Positions 34,600 to 45,900 of a stretch of DNA of 64,000 bases are shown piece by piece. Location: the NCBI RefSeq assembly GCF_029784155.1, contig NC_073691.1:24751011-24815010 (forward strand). The letters are read 5' to 3'. Each line of letters starts with the position of its first letter. Position 1 is the stretch's first letter. This stretch comes from Uranotaenia lowii (Eukaryota > Arthropoda > Insecta > Diptera > Culicidae). Under the pieces are notes generated by a model. The model saw only the letters and a list, made by a program, of their open reading frames with translations, did not search any database and had not been told where the DNA came from. Made by a program: the position numbers and the translations under genes.

Positions 34600-34990
34600 G
34601 TTTTATATCGGTGTTATAATGTGTAGATGTATGTACCCTTTGTAGGGCTGAGGTATGTTGCCAGTTGCCACAGTGAAGGTTTGTTGTCACAGTGAGTAGT
34701 ATTGTGTCATGTAAAGTGAGCATCAAATAGTAGCCTTTGTGTAGGGCTGAGGTGTATTGTCACAGTGAGTAGTATTGTGTCATGTGAAGTGATCAGCAAA
34801 TAGTAGCCTTCGTAGGGCTGAAGTTTGTTGTCACAGTGAGTAGTATTGTGTCATGTGAAGTGAGCAACAAATAGTAGCCTTTGTAGGGTTGTGGTTTGTT
34901 GTCACAGTGGATAGTATTGTTTCATATAAAGTGAGCAATAAATTATAGTCTTTATGGGACTGAGGTTTGTTGGCACGGTGAAAAGTGTTT
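34600..34990. repeat. Minisatellite with a ~67-bp unit
   Basis: Four to five diverged copies of a unit containing TAGGGCTGAGGTTTGTTG, TCACAGTGAGTAGTATTGTG and TCATGTGAAGTGAGCA. The outer copies are the most diverged, as is usual in arrays that expand from the middle. Confidence 0.85.
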
Positions 34991-35379
34991 TGCGTAAAAT
35001 AGCCCATCCCAATTTCCGGTCAAATAACCATTACTGGTCGGACATCTCACCGAATGGATGAGCGTTGGTTTAAAGCCCTGGGGCCAACACTTTATTACCC
35101 GGGTTCAGTTTCGGTGTTAGTGATCGGGTGGTGCTCCTAAGTATCGAAAAACTGTGATAGTTTCGTTGCGGAGAGGCAAGGCTTGGGCGACAAGACATAC
35201 CCTATTATATCTTAGTGATATAATTGAGCCTTCATCCATACCCATGCCCCGCGTCAAAAACTCTAAAAATCTAGGTTTTCAAGTAAAACTCCAAGGGTGA
35301 CGGTCTTACCCCCAGTTCCCCAACACAAAGGTTTGATTTACACGAGTGATAATTACCGTGTATGAAAACCTAAAAGGTC
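34991..35379. other. Unclassified, non-coding
   Basis: Balanced composition with ACCCGGGTTCAG and CCCTATTATATCTTAGTGAT. It resembles the unclassified zone at 32.9-34.5 kb in composition and may be the same unit. No gene is seen. Confidence 0.3.
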
Positions 35380-35715
35380 CTAGGCCCGAAACATGTGAAA
35401 TGGAATACGATGAAGCATTAGACCTGAGACGTGAAGCTAGAGATATCACTTCTCTGGCATGAGAAGTGAGACGGGAGACTAGAGACTTTAGACGTGAGAT
35501 AGAAGACATGAGACGTAAAAAGTGAGATGTTACATGTTAGAAGTGAGACGTAAGACGTAATAATGGGATTGTGATAAGTGAGACGTGACAAGTGGGAAAT
35601 GAAATGTACGAAATAAGACATGATAAGGAAGACGTGAGAATTGAGAAAATGATGTGAAACGTCAGACGTGGAAAGTGAGAAGTAGGAAGTGAAACGTGAG
35701 AGGCGTGAGAAGTTA
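35380..35715. repeat. Degenerate minisatellite of GACGTGAGA/AGTGAGAC type
   Basis: Repeated variants of GAGACGTGAGAAGTGAGACG with irregular spacing over about 330 bp. Small frames on the minus strand (SHVSRLTS-like) are artefacts. Confidence 0.8.
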
Positions 35716-37662
35716 ATGCAAATGATTAAGTAGGTACATATTTTAGGGGTGACATAAAAAAGGGGTATCTTATCGATTTTAATCCTTGGGGGCTCTAATT
35801 ATTACTTGGCCTAGCCAATTTAGAGCTACATCCGGTAGCTCATACAAATGTGTGGTTTTAAATCATTTGTGTAGAATCATCAGAACAATCGATCTTTAAT
35901 AGTTTAAGTAATTTTTGCCAATTTGCTAAGGCAGATCCAGAAAAAAACCTTCAAGAACTTTAACATTGTTGAGCGACACTTTTGAGTTTACCGTTTGAGC
36001 TTAAAATTGACAGGGAGCTTTCTGCTAGGCCAAGGAACAATTTAAGCCCCCTAAGCCAACATACTTTTTTTTAGCACCCTTGTATGTATACTTTGCATCA
36101 TAATTGGCAACCCTAACAGCTAGGAAACCCCTCGGAAAAAATATTGTTCCTCTGTGGTTCGCATATTTCGGGGATTTCACTTCAAACAGACAGGTAGGAA
36201 CGCTGATAGGTATTCCGACTCATTTCACTCTACATAAAACCAAGCAAAGCTGGCTCAACGTGAAAACTTGACCCTAATCGCGAGGAAGTTGGCAGAAAGT
36301 AAGTTAAAAAAAACTAAACTCAACCAAACGAGAATATTTATCAGCGAAGAGAACCAGGAGAGCACTAGCGCTGACGGTCCTCCGTCCGATGCCGCAGATC
36401 ATGGCTCGGTTTTATCGATCCATAATTGAACCTACCGTGAACCAATATGTGTGGAGTGAAAGATGATGATGAAAAAAACCGAAACAGGAGGCAAATGAAA
36501 GCCCACGTTATTAGAAGAGAAAAAAAAAACGATACCTTCCACCCCAGGAATTGGTACTTCCACATGCTCTCTCGACCAGACGAGAATAAAGAATTCACAA
36601 CGAGACGTAGCTGATAGAGTATAAAAAATAAAACGGCATGCGCGCGGAGACCTTACACATAAATTACACCTGTCTATCTTAATTTCCGGTTCAATGTATC
36701 CGTTTGTTGCGTTTGTTTTTCCCTCCCGAGCGAACAATCGGCGTTAGGGTCCGTTGCACTCAGACTCTCCAGACTCGATTTGAGTCAATTAAAAAAAAAA
36801 ATAGAAACAGTTGCAGCATGTTGCGTATTTTTTTTTTGATTATCCAATTCCGTCTCGGACTAAAGAATCGAAAATTTGACCTTTACCACTCTCCTAATTA
36901 TTTGCCAACAGCATCGTATGCCAACATTTAATAACAGATAATAGACTCATCTCACCCCTGCTGCTGCTGAGCATCGCAGATGATATTCATTACCGACCGA
37001 AACATTTCTAACAAGATTTCAAACATCCGGATCGGGGAAGAACGCAAACATTGCGTGATAATGCCAAATTCATCCCGCACCCACAAAAAGAGATACAAGC
37101 CTGACCTTTTCCTTTAAGCATCAAATCAACCCCTCTTCCTAACAACTGAGTTGACTCTTCTAGTTTTCTAGTTTTCTATTTGGTTTCGGTGGCGCGGATC
37201 GAATTATCCTTATCCCACCAACCCAGTAAAACACATTTCACGGGTTCCTCCTTCGCGCTCAATCAACGAGATGGATGTTCTTTTAAAAGTCATCTCATCA
37301 CCATCATCATCATCAGCAACGTTTCAGGCACACCTTAGCAAGGGGCGAGAAAATTCGGCAATCACCAAATATTAGGGAGCGCGCCACACCCTGCTGATTG
37401 CCATCCGATTTACACGTCCGCCTTGTTCAGAGTTTCCATCTGCATCATCACACTCCCGGCCGGAAAAGTACCAAATTAGGAAAAGTGCGTTCCGATCGCA
37501 CTAAACGCATCTTCCGCTAAATGTGTTTGCTCCAGGCTTCAGCCATCCATCGCGAGGGTGCTGTGAAAATCCGGAATAGGGGATTGGTATCAAATTCCCT
37601 GAACCAAATCTAGTTTTGTAAAAGTTTGACCGGTCATAAAATTAGAAGTTCATCAAATTTCT
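35716..37662. other. Non-coding, no gene recognised
   Basis: Ordinary intergenic-looking DNA, with a short CATCATCATCATCA tract near 37,300. No domain, tandem array or inverted termini. Confidence 0.35.
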
Positions 37663-37666
37663 TTAA

Positions 37667-39633
37667 CCCTCATCCGCATTAGATTTCATTACCCTAATCA
37701 GCACTTGTGGTGTCAATTTGACACCACAAGCTCAAATCGTTATAACTTTTGGCGTGTTAGACCGATTTAAACAAAACTTACATCAAAAGAAACCTTGTAA
37801 TGTCAGTAAAATATGTTTAGAACATTATATACAGCTAAAGCTACAAGTTTTCTCGTAATTCAGCATGAAAGAAAAAAAATCCGAAAAAACATGCCTCACG
37901 AAAACTGCTGTAGTTCATATGTTACACGTCCAAAAAAATATATGCCTTATGCATATGAAAGCTGAAGTTAATGCCTACATCATGAAGACAAGAAATATTT
38001 TTTTTTAATTTTTTTTAATGAAATGGTCACAAAAAGTTCAAAAAAGTGGTCTACTACTTTTCATTCGATTGCTAGTAAATACTGTTTGAGCGATGGTAGA
38101 GTTTTTTGAAAAATATGACTACAAAATGTATAAAAATAACAACATTTTGCTGTCTTTAGATTTTTAATGCAACAAAAATTGAATTTACTGGAATTTTTCA
38201 AAGTTCACTACTTTGCGCGATTTTTTTACAAATTGAAATTTCATCTGTTTTTGTGGTCCACCGTCAGGTTGTACCCGGATTATCAGTGCTTTTACTTTGT
38301 TTGGACCAACCAAGAGTATATTCATTGGAAAGCACATTTAATCTTCATTCTAGTGAGGTGCTGCAATTCACGCTGTGAGATTTCACAAAAATATGAAAAT
38401 TATAAACATAAAATCATTCCTGAATTTCTAGAACTACAAGCACCTCGTCCAGCAAAACGTGTTTGTTTGCTCTCCGAGTAGGTACGGTGGGTGGTGATTC
38501 GGGCAGAGAGCGAAGCCGACAGACAAAATAATGATTCGTGTCGTGACAAGCAAACGTGAACTACTGTCAATAGAAAATTTCGAACCAAGAAACGTACGAC
38601 ACGCATCATTATTTCGTCTGACGGCTTCGCTCTCTGCCCAAATCACCACCCACCGTACCTACTCGGAGAGCAAACAAACACGTTTTGCTGGACGAGGTGC
38701 TTGTGGTTCTAGAAATTCAGGAATGATTTTATGTTTATAATTTTCATATTTTTGTGAAATCTCACAGCGTGAATTGCAGCACCTCACTAGAATGAAGATT
38801 AAATGTGCTTTCCAATGAATATACTCTTGGTTGGTCCAAACAAAGTAAAAGCACTGATAATCCGGGTACAACCTGACGGTGGACCACAAAAACAGATGAA
38901 ATTTCAATTTGTAAAAAAATCGCGCAAAGTAGTGAACTTTGAAAAATTCCAGTAAACTCAATTTTTGTTGCATTAAAAATCTAAAGACAGCAAAATTTTG
39001 GAATTTTAATACATTTTGTAGTCATATTTTTCAAAAAACTCTACCATCACTCAAACAGTATTTACTAGCAATCGAATGAAAAGTAGGTTTTTTAGACCAC
39101 TTTTTTGAACTTTTTGTGACCATTTCATTAAAAAAAATTTAAAAAAATATTTCTTGTTTTCATGATGTAGGCATTAACTTCAGCTTTCATATGCATGAGG
39201 CAAATATTTTTTTGGACGTGTAACATATGAACTACAACAGTTTTCGTGAGGCATGTTTTTTCAGATTTTTTTTCTTTCATGCTGAATAACGAGAAAACTT
39301 GTAACTTTAGCTGTATATAATGTTCTAAACATATTTTACTGACATTACAAGGTTTCTATTGATATAAGTTTTATATGAAGTTCATAATAATTCAAACGAC
39401 TTAAATAGATTTTACTTTTGTGGTGTCAAAATGACACCAAAAGTCGGAAAAGGGAGTATTTTTGTCCAGGCTTCCAGGGTTCGTCCATAAAAAAAGTAAA
39501 GATGCAATATTGAAGAACTTTTGAATTCATTTAGGGTCCCCGAAGAAATTTTTGTATTTTGAAGCTTCTGAAAAAAGTTACAAGCCTTCAAACTTGCAAT
39601 GGTGTCAAAATGACACCCTAATGCGGATGAGGG
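37667..39633. mobile_element. 1.97-kb foldback element with TTAA ends, piggyBac-like termini
   Basis: The outer ends CCCTCATCCGCATTAG and CTAATGCGGATGAGGG are perfect inverted repeats next to TTAA on both sides (37,663-37,666; 39,634-39,637). A TTAA target with CCC ends is the hallmark of the piggyBac superfamily. Long arms (about 37,790-38,548 and 38,596-39,350) are near-perfect reverse complements around a loop of about 47 bp. Several GTGTCA...TGACAC palindromes lie in both terminal regions (for example GGTGTCAATTTGACACC). Each arm contains the same 104-codon frame, which is not conserved-looking. There is no transposase, so it depends on an enzyme supplied elsewhere. Confidence 0.85.
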
Positions 39634-39637
39634 TTAA

Positions 39638-39930
39638 AACAAGGCTACAAATATTAGCCATTCTTAATTGTATAACGAGAAAGGTTTAGGATGAATGCAA
39701 ATAATTGACAATTTAAAAAAAATGTAATCTTTGCTGAATGATCTACACCAAGGATGAGCAACCTATGGCCCCTAGTTTGTAGAACTGGATCAGCCTTTCT
39801 GTGCTACGCACAAAATTTTTCTTAAACTGGCTTGTTGAAAATAAGTAAATTTTAAAGTTTTTAAAGTTATTCTTACAATGTGAGTGTCACGGCAAAAATA
39901 ATTTAAATAAAAACAGTATCGTTAATTCAA
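39638..39930. other. Non-coding spacer
   Basis: A/T-rich; nothing recognised. Confidence 0.35.
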
Positions 39931-40876
39931 AAGGTTGCTCACCCCTGACTTGCACCAACATAGAGGCCAAGTACAAACCGGAAACTTGATCAAAAAGCCG
40001 ACAAAGACTTCGATCAGAACCAAACTCTAAACTGGAACTTTCTTGCTTGACCAAACCTTGAACAAACCCTCGACCTAGACCTTGATCAAGACCAATACCT
40101 TGACATATTCTTGATTGAATTCCTATACAAGAATTTGACTGTGTTTTAGTCAAGATTTTCACCGAAAAGTTGACTAATACCATGACTAAATTTGACTAAA
40201 TATTGGGGCGAAATATGTAACAACACTTAGACGAAGAAAATGATCATGAAGTTCACCAACACCTTGACCTAGTTCTTATCAAACTTTTGATCGAGATCTT
40301 GAACAAGACTTTGACCAAGAGCTTGAATAACACCTGGACCAAGACCAGAACTTTGACCTAGGTCTTGACCAAAACATTCACTCAATCCATCACCAAAATG
40401 CCCACCTAAAACCTTCACCAAGAGCTTTAACAAGACTAAGCAGACGTTGGCCAAGACTTGTTTTTTTTTTGTTTTTCTGGGATTTTAAGTCTATCTTTTG
40501 CAACGTTAAGACCTTGGCCAAAACTTTAACCAAGATGTTGAAAAAGACCTGAACCAATAGTTTAATCATCAAGTTCTTAACTACAGTCTTGACTATGACC
40601 ATGTAAAGAATCTGGGCATGATCTTGACCAAGATCTTCACTAAGACATTGATCTTTGATCAATACCTCAGCTAAAGTTTCGAACCAAAATAGTAAAAAAA
40701 AACATCTATATAATGACACAAAATTTGACCAGGAACTTCAACAAGAACTTGACCGAGATCTTGATCGTAACGATGAAGATCTTGTCAAACAGCACCATGA
40801 CCATCACTAAGAGCTACCCGACCCTGACTAAGGCGTTAACTATGACAATTTCTACGGTCTTAACAAGACCTTGACC
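39931..40876. repeat. Degenerate CTTGACCAAGAC minisatellite, left part
   Basis: Irregular variants of CTTGACCAAGACCTTGA over about 950 bp, continuing at 46,709-47,040 beyond the LOA insertion. The clean 12-bp version occurs in reverse orientation at 51,060-51,345. The minus-strand frames are by-products. Confidence 0.8.
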
Positions 40877-40878
40877 AA

Positions 40879-40890
40879 GCCGTTGACATT
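40879..40890. repeat. LOA element target-site duplication, left copy
   Basis: GCCGTTGACATT is repeated exactly at 46,697-46,708, directly after the A-tail. The preceding AA also matches, but on the right that could be tail. Confidence 0.88.
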
Positions 40891-40972
40891 TGGCTGGCGA
40901 ATGGTAGACAATGTGCAACTCGAGACCCCATACACCCAACCTTCGGGTAGTGGTCATATCACCTCTTGTCTG

Positions 40973-41082
40973 CAACTCCGATTCTCTACCTCCCCGTGGT
41001 GCTAGCTGGGGTGCGAGCAACCTTAGCGGAGATCGGGTACCCAACCCCGGTGGATGCTTTGGTCGCATGCAGACTGAGATGG
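40973..41082 (+). promoter_or_regulatory. 5' module shared with the RTE-like LINE
   Basis: Nearly identical to the reverse complement of 19,992-20,102 although the two elements belong to different LINE groups. Upstream, TAGACAA near 40,904 can pair with TTGTCTG near 40,966, enclosing a smaller GACC/GGTC stem, so the 5' end is likely structured as RNA. A promoter or ribozyme role is possible but not shown. Confidence 0.7.
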
Positions 41083-41279
41083 GGGGCAAACCCCTAATTC
41101 CAAGGTGTTACGCGAGCAACCGTGCCGAAGGATGAATGGGCAGGGGGGTTAAATCCTGCCCTCTAACGGAGCCTGTGGGGCACCAGGGCGTACCCCACAG
41201 TATAAAGCCCTTACTGTGTTAAAGCAGGGCACTGACACAGCGGACCGTTTCTTCCCTAGCTACTCGTGGGATTCAAATA

Positions 41280-42938
41280 ATGAACACACCAAATCAAAAT
41301 AAAAATATAGCGAGTGCCGACTGCTTGTCTCAGCCGGAACCTATGGAAGCCACAGAAGGTGAGCTCGAGAGACAGCTCTCTATCGAGTCGTTCACGGGAG
41401 TGCCATCCATTTCCTCTTCCGCCTTGGACTCCCCCGCGGAAGATGAGAGCAACGATGATGGGGTTAATGTCACCATCAAAAAGATCGACACGCCAATCAA
41501 AGTGAAAAACTTAGATACTCGGCAACTAAGTGGTGCGGGACGGAAGCGACTGAAGAAGTATCTCGCTCAAAATGTACCGTACGAAGAGGCCATGCGCCTA
41601 ATTTCCACTGCTAAATGTACACCACCTGCTAAAAATGCAAAACGGGCTCGCAGTGGAGATAACAGTGGTTCGAACAGCGCGGAAAAGTCAAATGCCAAAA
41701 AGGCTAAGGGACCTTTAGACCTTATGACAAAACCGGATCCCAAAGAACCAACAAAGTCTCGACCACAACAAAAAGCAAGGAGTGGGAGGTCGAATGGTGC
41801 CAATCGCCCAGTGAGACCGATCGAGAAAACAAAAGGCCACAGAAATGGCAACCAAAAGCCCTCTTACAAAGAGGTTGCTAGCTCTGTTAGGGTAGGCATA
41901 CTTGCCAAAAACTACCCAAGCATACAGCTGACGACAGAGCAACTTAAACTGATACAACATGCAATAAAAAGGGCAGTTCTCGGCCAACGGTTAGAGAAAC
42001 TAAAACCAAAATTTGCGCAGTGTTGTTACAAATCTGGGTTCATGGTAGTGACATGTCTAGATCAGGCCACAGCGGACTGGCTACAACAAGTCACACCAGT
42101 GCTCAAACCATGGGCAGATGCAGAGCTCATCGCCGTTGGGGAAACCCAAATTCCCAGATCGGAGATTTTAAAGGCTCACCTACCTGGAGCTGCTGAAGAC
42201 GACATCGAAACTGTTCAGGCTACTATAGAAAGCCAGAATGAGGAGCTGAGCACCGAAAGCTGGAGGTTCTATAATATCCAGAAAAGGAATGAGGCTCTCG
42301 AAGTGGTCTTTACCGTGGACGAAAATTCTTTGAGGGAGCTAGAGAAAAGGAAATTCGTTATCTACTACGGATTCGGTTCCAGCAAAATCTGGAAGTTAAA
42401 CCGGAAGAATCCAACAGACAGCGGGGTTGACCGAGGGGAAAACACCGTCAAAGCTGCTCAAGGACCTGGGCTGCCTAAACCGGGCCTTGTAAAGGAGCAG
42501 TCGGCGATAGACCAAGTCCGATCCGCAGAAGGAGAGACGATTAGCAAAGGTACCACTGAGGCCTCACTAGATCTCAATGAACTGGAGTCTATGAACCAGG
42601 GCCAACCTATGGACCAGGGACAGGACCCCGGGACTAACGAGAACAATGAGGAGAATCACAGTGGATCCAATGCCAATTGCTCACCGGAAGGAACTGGGAA
42701 GTTGTACAAGGGCCCCATTTTGGAACTTAATCAACAAAAACCAGGGCCGAGCGGGATGAGCAGCGTTGGGGGCATTTTACCCTCCAATAAACCTGGTAAC
42801 ACAAAATCGAAGACCGATAAAACGGCTCCGAAAACACCGAGCACATGGAGCAAACCGAAAAAGGAAAAGCAAACATGTGCAAATGGCAAAAAGCCGGTGC
42901 ATTGCCCCACATCCACGGGCAAAGCACTACCAAAATAA
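41280..42938 (+). CDS. LOA element ORF1 protein
   Basis: 552 aa. ORF1 proteins of LINEs bind the element RNA and act as chaperones in the ribonucleoprotein. Residues 1-60 are acidic/serine-rich. Residues 84-110 (LSGAGRKRLKKYLAQNVPYE) form a short basic helical segment typical of insect LINE ORF1s. Residues 115-195 are Lys/Arg-rich and probably disordered. Residues about 195-375 form a folded domain (YKEVASSVRVGILAKNYP, ending FVIYYGFGSSKIWKL) that resembles the insect retrotransposon DUF4780 domain. The tail is Pro/Gly/Asn-rich. No CCHC zinc knuckle is present. The ATG at 41,280 is the first in a frame that stays open. It overlaps ORF2 by 94 bases. Confidence 0.88.
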   Translation: MNTPNQNKNIASADCLSQPEPMEATEGELERQLSIESFTGVPSISSSALDSPAEDESNDDGVNVTIKKIDTPIKVKNLDTRQLSGAGRKRLKKYLAQNVPYEEAMRLISTAKCTPPAKNAKRARSGDNSGSNSAEKSNAKKAKGPLDLMTKPDPKEPTKSRPQQKARSGRSNGANRPVRPIEKTKGHRNGNQKPSYKEVASSVRVGILAKNYPSIQLTTEQLKLIQHAIKRAVLGQRLEKLKPKFAQCCYKSGFMVVTCLDQATADWLQQVTPVLKPWADAELIAVGETQIPRSEILKAHLPGAAEDDIETVQATIESQNEELSTESWRFYNIQKRNEALEVVFTVDENSLRELEKRKFVIYYGFGSSKIWKLNRKNPTDSGVDRGENTVKAAQGPGLPKPGLVKEQSAIDQVRSAEGETISKGTTEASLDLNELESMNQGQPMDQGQDPGTNENNEENHSGSNANCSPEGTGKLYKGPILELNQQKPGPSGMSSVGGILPSNKPGNTKSKTDKTAPKTPSTWSKPKKEKQTCANGKKPVHCPTSTGKALPK

Positions 42939-45900
42939 ACACCTTAAAGTGTGTCCAGGCGAATCTTCACCATGCCGTAGGAGCCTCGTGCACACTACTC
43001 AGAAGATTCGCCGCCGAAGACCTGGACCTTGCCTTTATCCAGGAACCTTGGATTAACAAGGGTAAAGTTAAAGGGCTATATACGCCGAATGGTAAGATTC
43101 TATACGATGAAAGCAGTTCTCACCCAAGGGCTGCTTTACTAGTAAACAATAGAATTAAATTTACTCCCTTTACAGAATTCATCAGCGGAGACATCGCAGC
43201 TATACGGATCGAAATACCAACACCGAAAGGTAGGCACACGGTAAGTGTAGCGTCAGCGTATTTCCCCGGAGATAGCACAGATATACCCCCACCGATGGTT
43301 GTAGAATACATGAGAAAGTGCCGGGCTCAAAACCAGCAATTCCTCGTATGCTGCGACGCTAACGCACATCACACGCTGTGGGGAAGTACCGACATCAACG
43401 CTAGAGGTGAGTCCTTACTAGAGTTTCTTTCACAAAATAATATCGAAATTTGCAATGAGGGGAACAAACCAACGTTTATAACGAGAAATAGACAGGAAGT
43501 CCTCGACTTAACTCTATGCACACCACTACTTCTAGATAAAATTAAAAACTGGGAGGTATCGGATGAAGAATCACTGTCTGATCACAGACATATCTCATTT
43601 GATATAGTGGGAGGGGTTATAATCAAGGACGTTTATAGAGATCCCAGGAACACCAACTGGAGTCTTTACAAACACACACTTGAAGCTTGCAATCCTTTGT
43701 TGGAAACGAAAATACGAACAACAAAACAGTTAGAGGAAGCTTCAAACAGTTTCACAAATAAAATCATATACGCTTTCGAAGCCAGCTGCCCACTCAAGGA
43801 ACGTGTTTCAAACAGGAAAGTTCCTTGGTGGAACAGACAACTAGAAAAGTTGAGGAAAAAAACAAGAAAACTTTTCAACAAAGCAAAAGCTAACTCAAAC
43901 TGGGACGATTATCGTAAATCCCTAACAGAGTACAATAAAAACATTCGAAAAGCTAAGAGGAGTAGTTGGAAGCACATGTGTGAAACCGTGCAAACTACAC
44001 CCGAAGCTGCCAGACTCCAGAAAGTTCTATCTAAAGAACACTCAAATGGACTGGGTCAATTGAAGAAAAACAATGGGGAGTTCACGACAGACCCACAAGA
44101 AACACTTCAATTACTACTAAGTACGCATTTCCCAGGATCCATCGAAGGGATAGAGATTATAGACACTCCGGCTGGAAGACCCAGACGAAATGTCAGACGC
44201 GAGGAAGCTCTCTGCAAATCGCGCGCAATCTTTACACCGTCAATGGTTGACTGGGCGATAAGTACATTCGAGCCATTTAAAGCTGCTGGTGAAGATGGAA
44301 TTGTACCAATCCAAATACAGCAAGCAAAACAAATGGTAATACCTGCCTTGGTAGAGATGTTCGTCGCCAGTATGACCCTCTGTCATATTCCAACTCAGTG
44401 GAAGAAGGTGCGCGTGATCTTTATCCCGAAACCAGGGAAAAAAGATAAAACTCAACCTAAGGCATTCAGACCTATCAGTCTAACGTCCATTATTTTAAAA
44501 ATAATGGAAAAGATACTTGACGAGTATATTAAATCGCAGTATCTTAGCTTAAATAAGCTAAACAACTTCCAGTTTGCTTACAAAAAAGGTATGTCCACGG
44601 TTACGGCCTTACATACTCTTACACAAAAACTAGAAAAGACTCTAGAGGCAAAAGAAATAGCACTCGCTTCTTTTTTAGACATTGAAGGGGCATTCGACAA
44701 CGCATCTCACACTTCAATCGAAACAGCTATGAAAAGACGAGGGTGCCACTCGGCAATTGTTAACTGGACTAGTGCGATGCTAATAAACAGAACCATTTAT
44801 GCAAGCTTGGGAGGACTTACAATCAAAGCCACACCAACGAAGGGATGTCCCCAAGGCGGGGTTCTATCACCGTTGTTGTGGTCCTTGATAGTGGACGACC
44901 TCCTAAACAAACTTGTATCCATGGGATTCGAAGTTATTGGCTTTGCAGACGACGTAGTTATTATAGTTCGGGGAAAACATGAGAATGTGTTGTCTAATAG
45001 AATGCAAACTGCACTCAACTACGCACTATTTTGGTGCAGGGAAGAGGGACTGAACATAAACCCTTCCAAAACTACCGTGATAGCCTTCACTAGGAGACGA
45101 AAAATTACACTAAAACCTCTAACATTAGATGGGGAAGTGTTAAACCTCGACTCACAAGTGAAATATTTAGGCATAGTACTAGACTCAAAGCTATCATGGA
45201 ACCCACAGATAGAGCATGTAATCGCTAAGGCTACAACAGCTCTATGGGTCTGCCTCAAAGGAGTAGGGAAAAAATGGGGACTACAGCCGAAAATTATCTA
45301 CTGGATATTTACAGCTATTATAAGACCCAAAATCTCTTATGCCTCCTTAGTATGGTGGATCAAAACTATGCAAATTACAGTCCAGAAAAAACTAGCGAAG
45401 CTTCAAAGACTAGCAACGCTAGCTATAACTGGCGCAAAGCGAAGCACACCGGATGAGGCTCTAAATGCACTACTAAATATTCTGCCTCTATATCAATTCG
45501 TTGAGTTAGAGGCGGAACGCAGTGCCTTGAGACTCTCCAAACACAAAACGCTCTATGAAGGAGATCTTACAGGACACCTCAAAATCCTAAAGAAATTTAA
45601 ATTAAACTCACTCATTGTGAAAAATGATGACTGGATGGAGCCCATTTTTAACCTAGACATACCATACAATGTAACTATCAATGATAGGGACGTGTGGGAG
45701 TCAGGTGGACCTGTGGTTCCTCCCAGATCGATCCTATTCTTCACTGATGGGTCAAAAATGGATAATAGAACTGGGGCAGGGGTTTTCGGACCTAGACTCA
45801 AGATCTCAATTCCTATGGGATACTGGCCAACAGTATTCCAAGCCGAAATTCAAGCAATTCTAGAATGCACTTTAGCCTGTTTGAAAAGGGGATACAGGTA

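Noticed and set aside
38167..38973. 104-codon frames, one in each arm of the foldback
   Set aside because: They mirror each other only because the arms are inverted copies; no domain, and the sequence reads like chance translation of A/T-rich DNA.
40891..40910. GGCGAATGG at the LOA 5' end, which resembles part of the HDV ribozyme core
   Set aside because: In the ribozyme this string lies near the 3' side of the fold; here it is at the first bases of the element, so the rest of the fold cannot be upstream. Chance is likelier.
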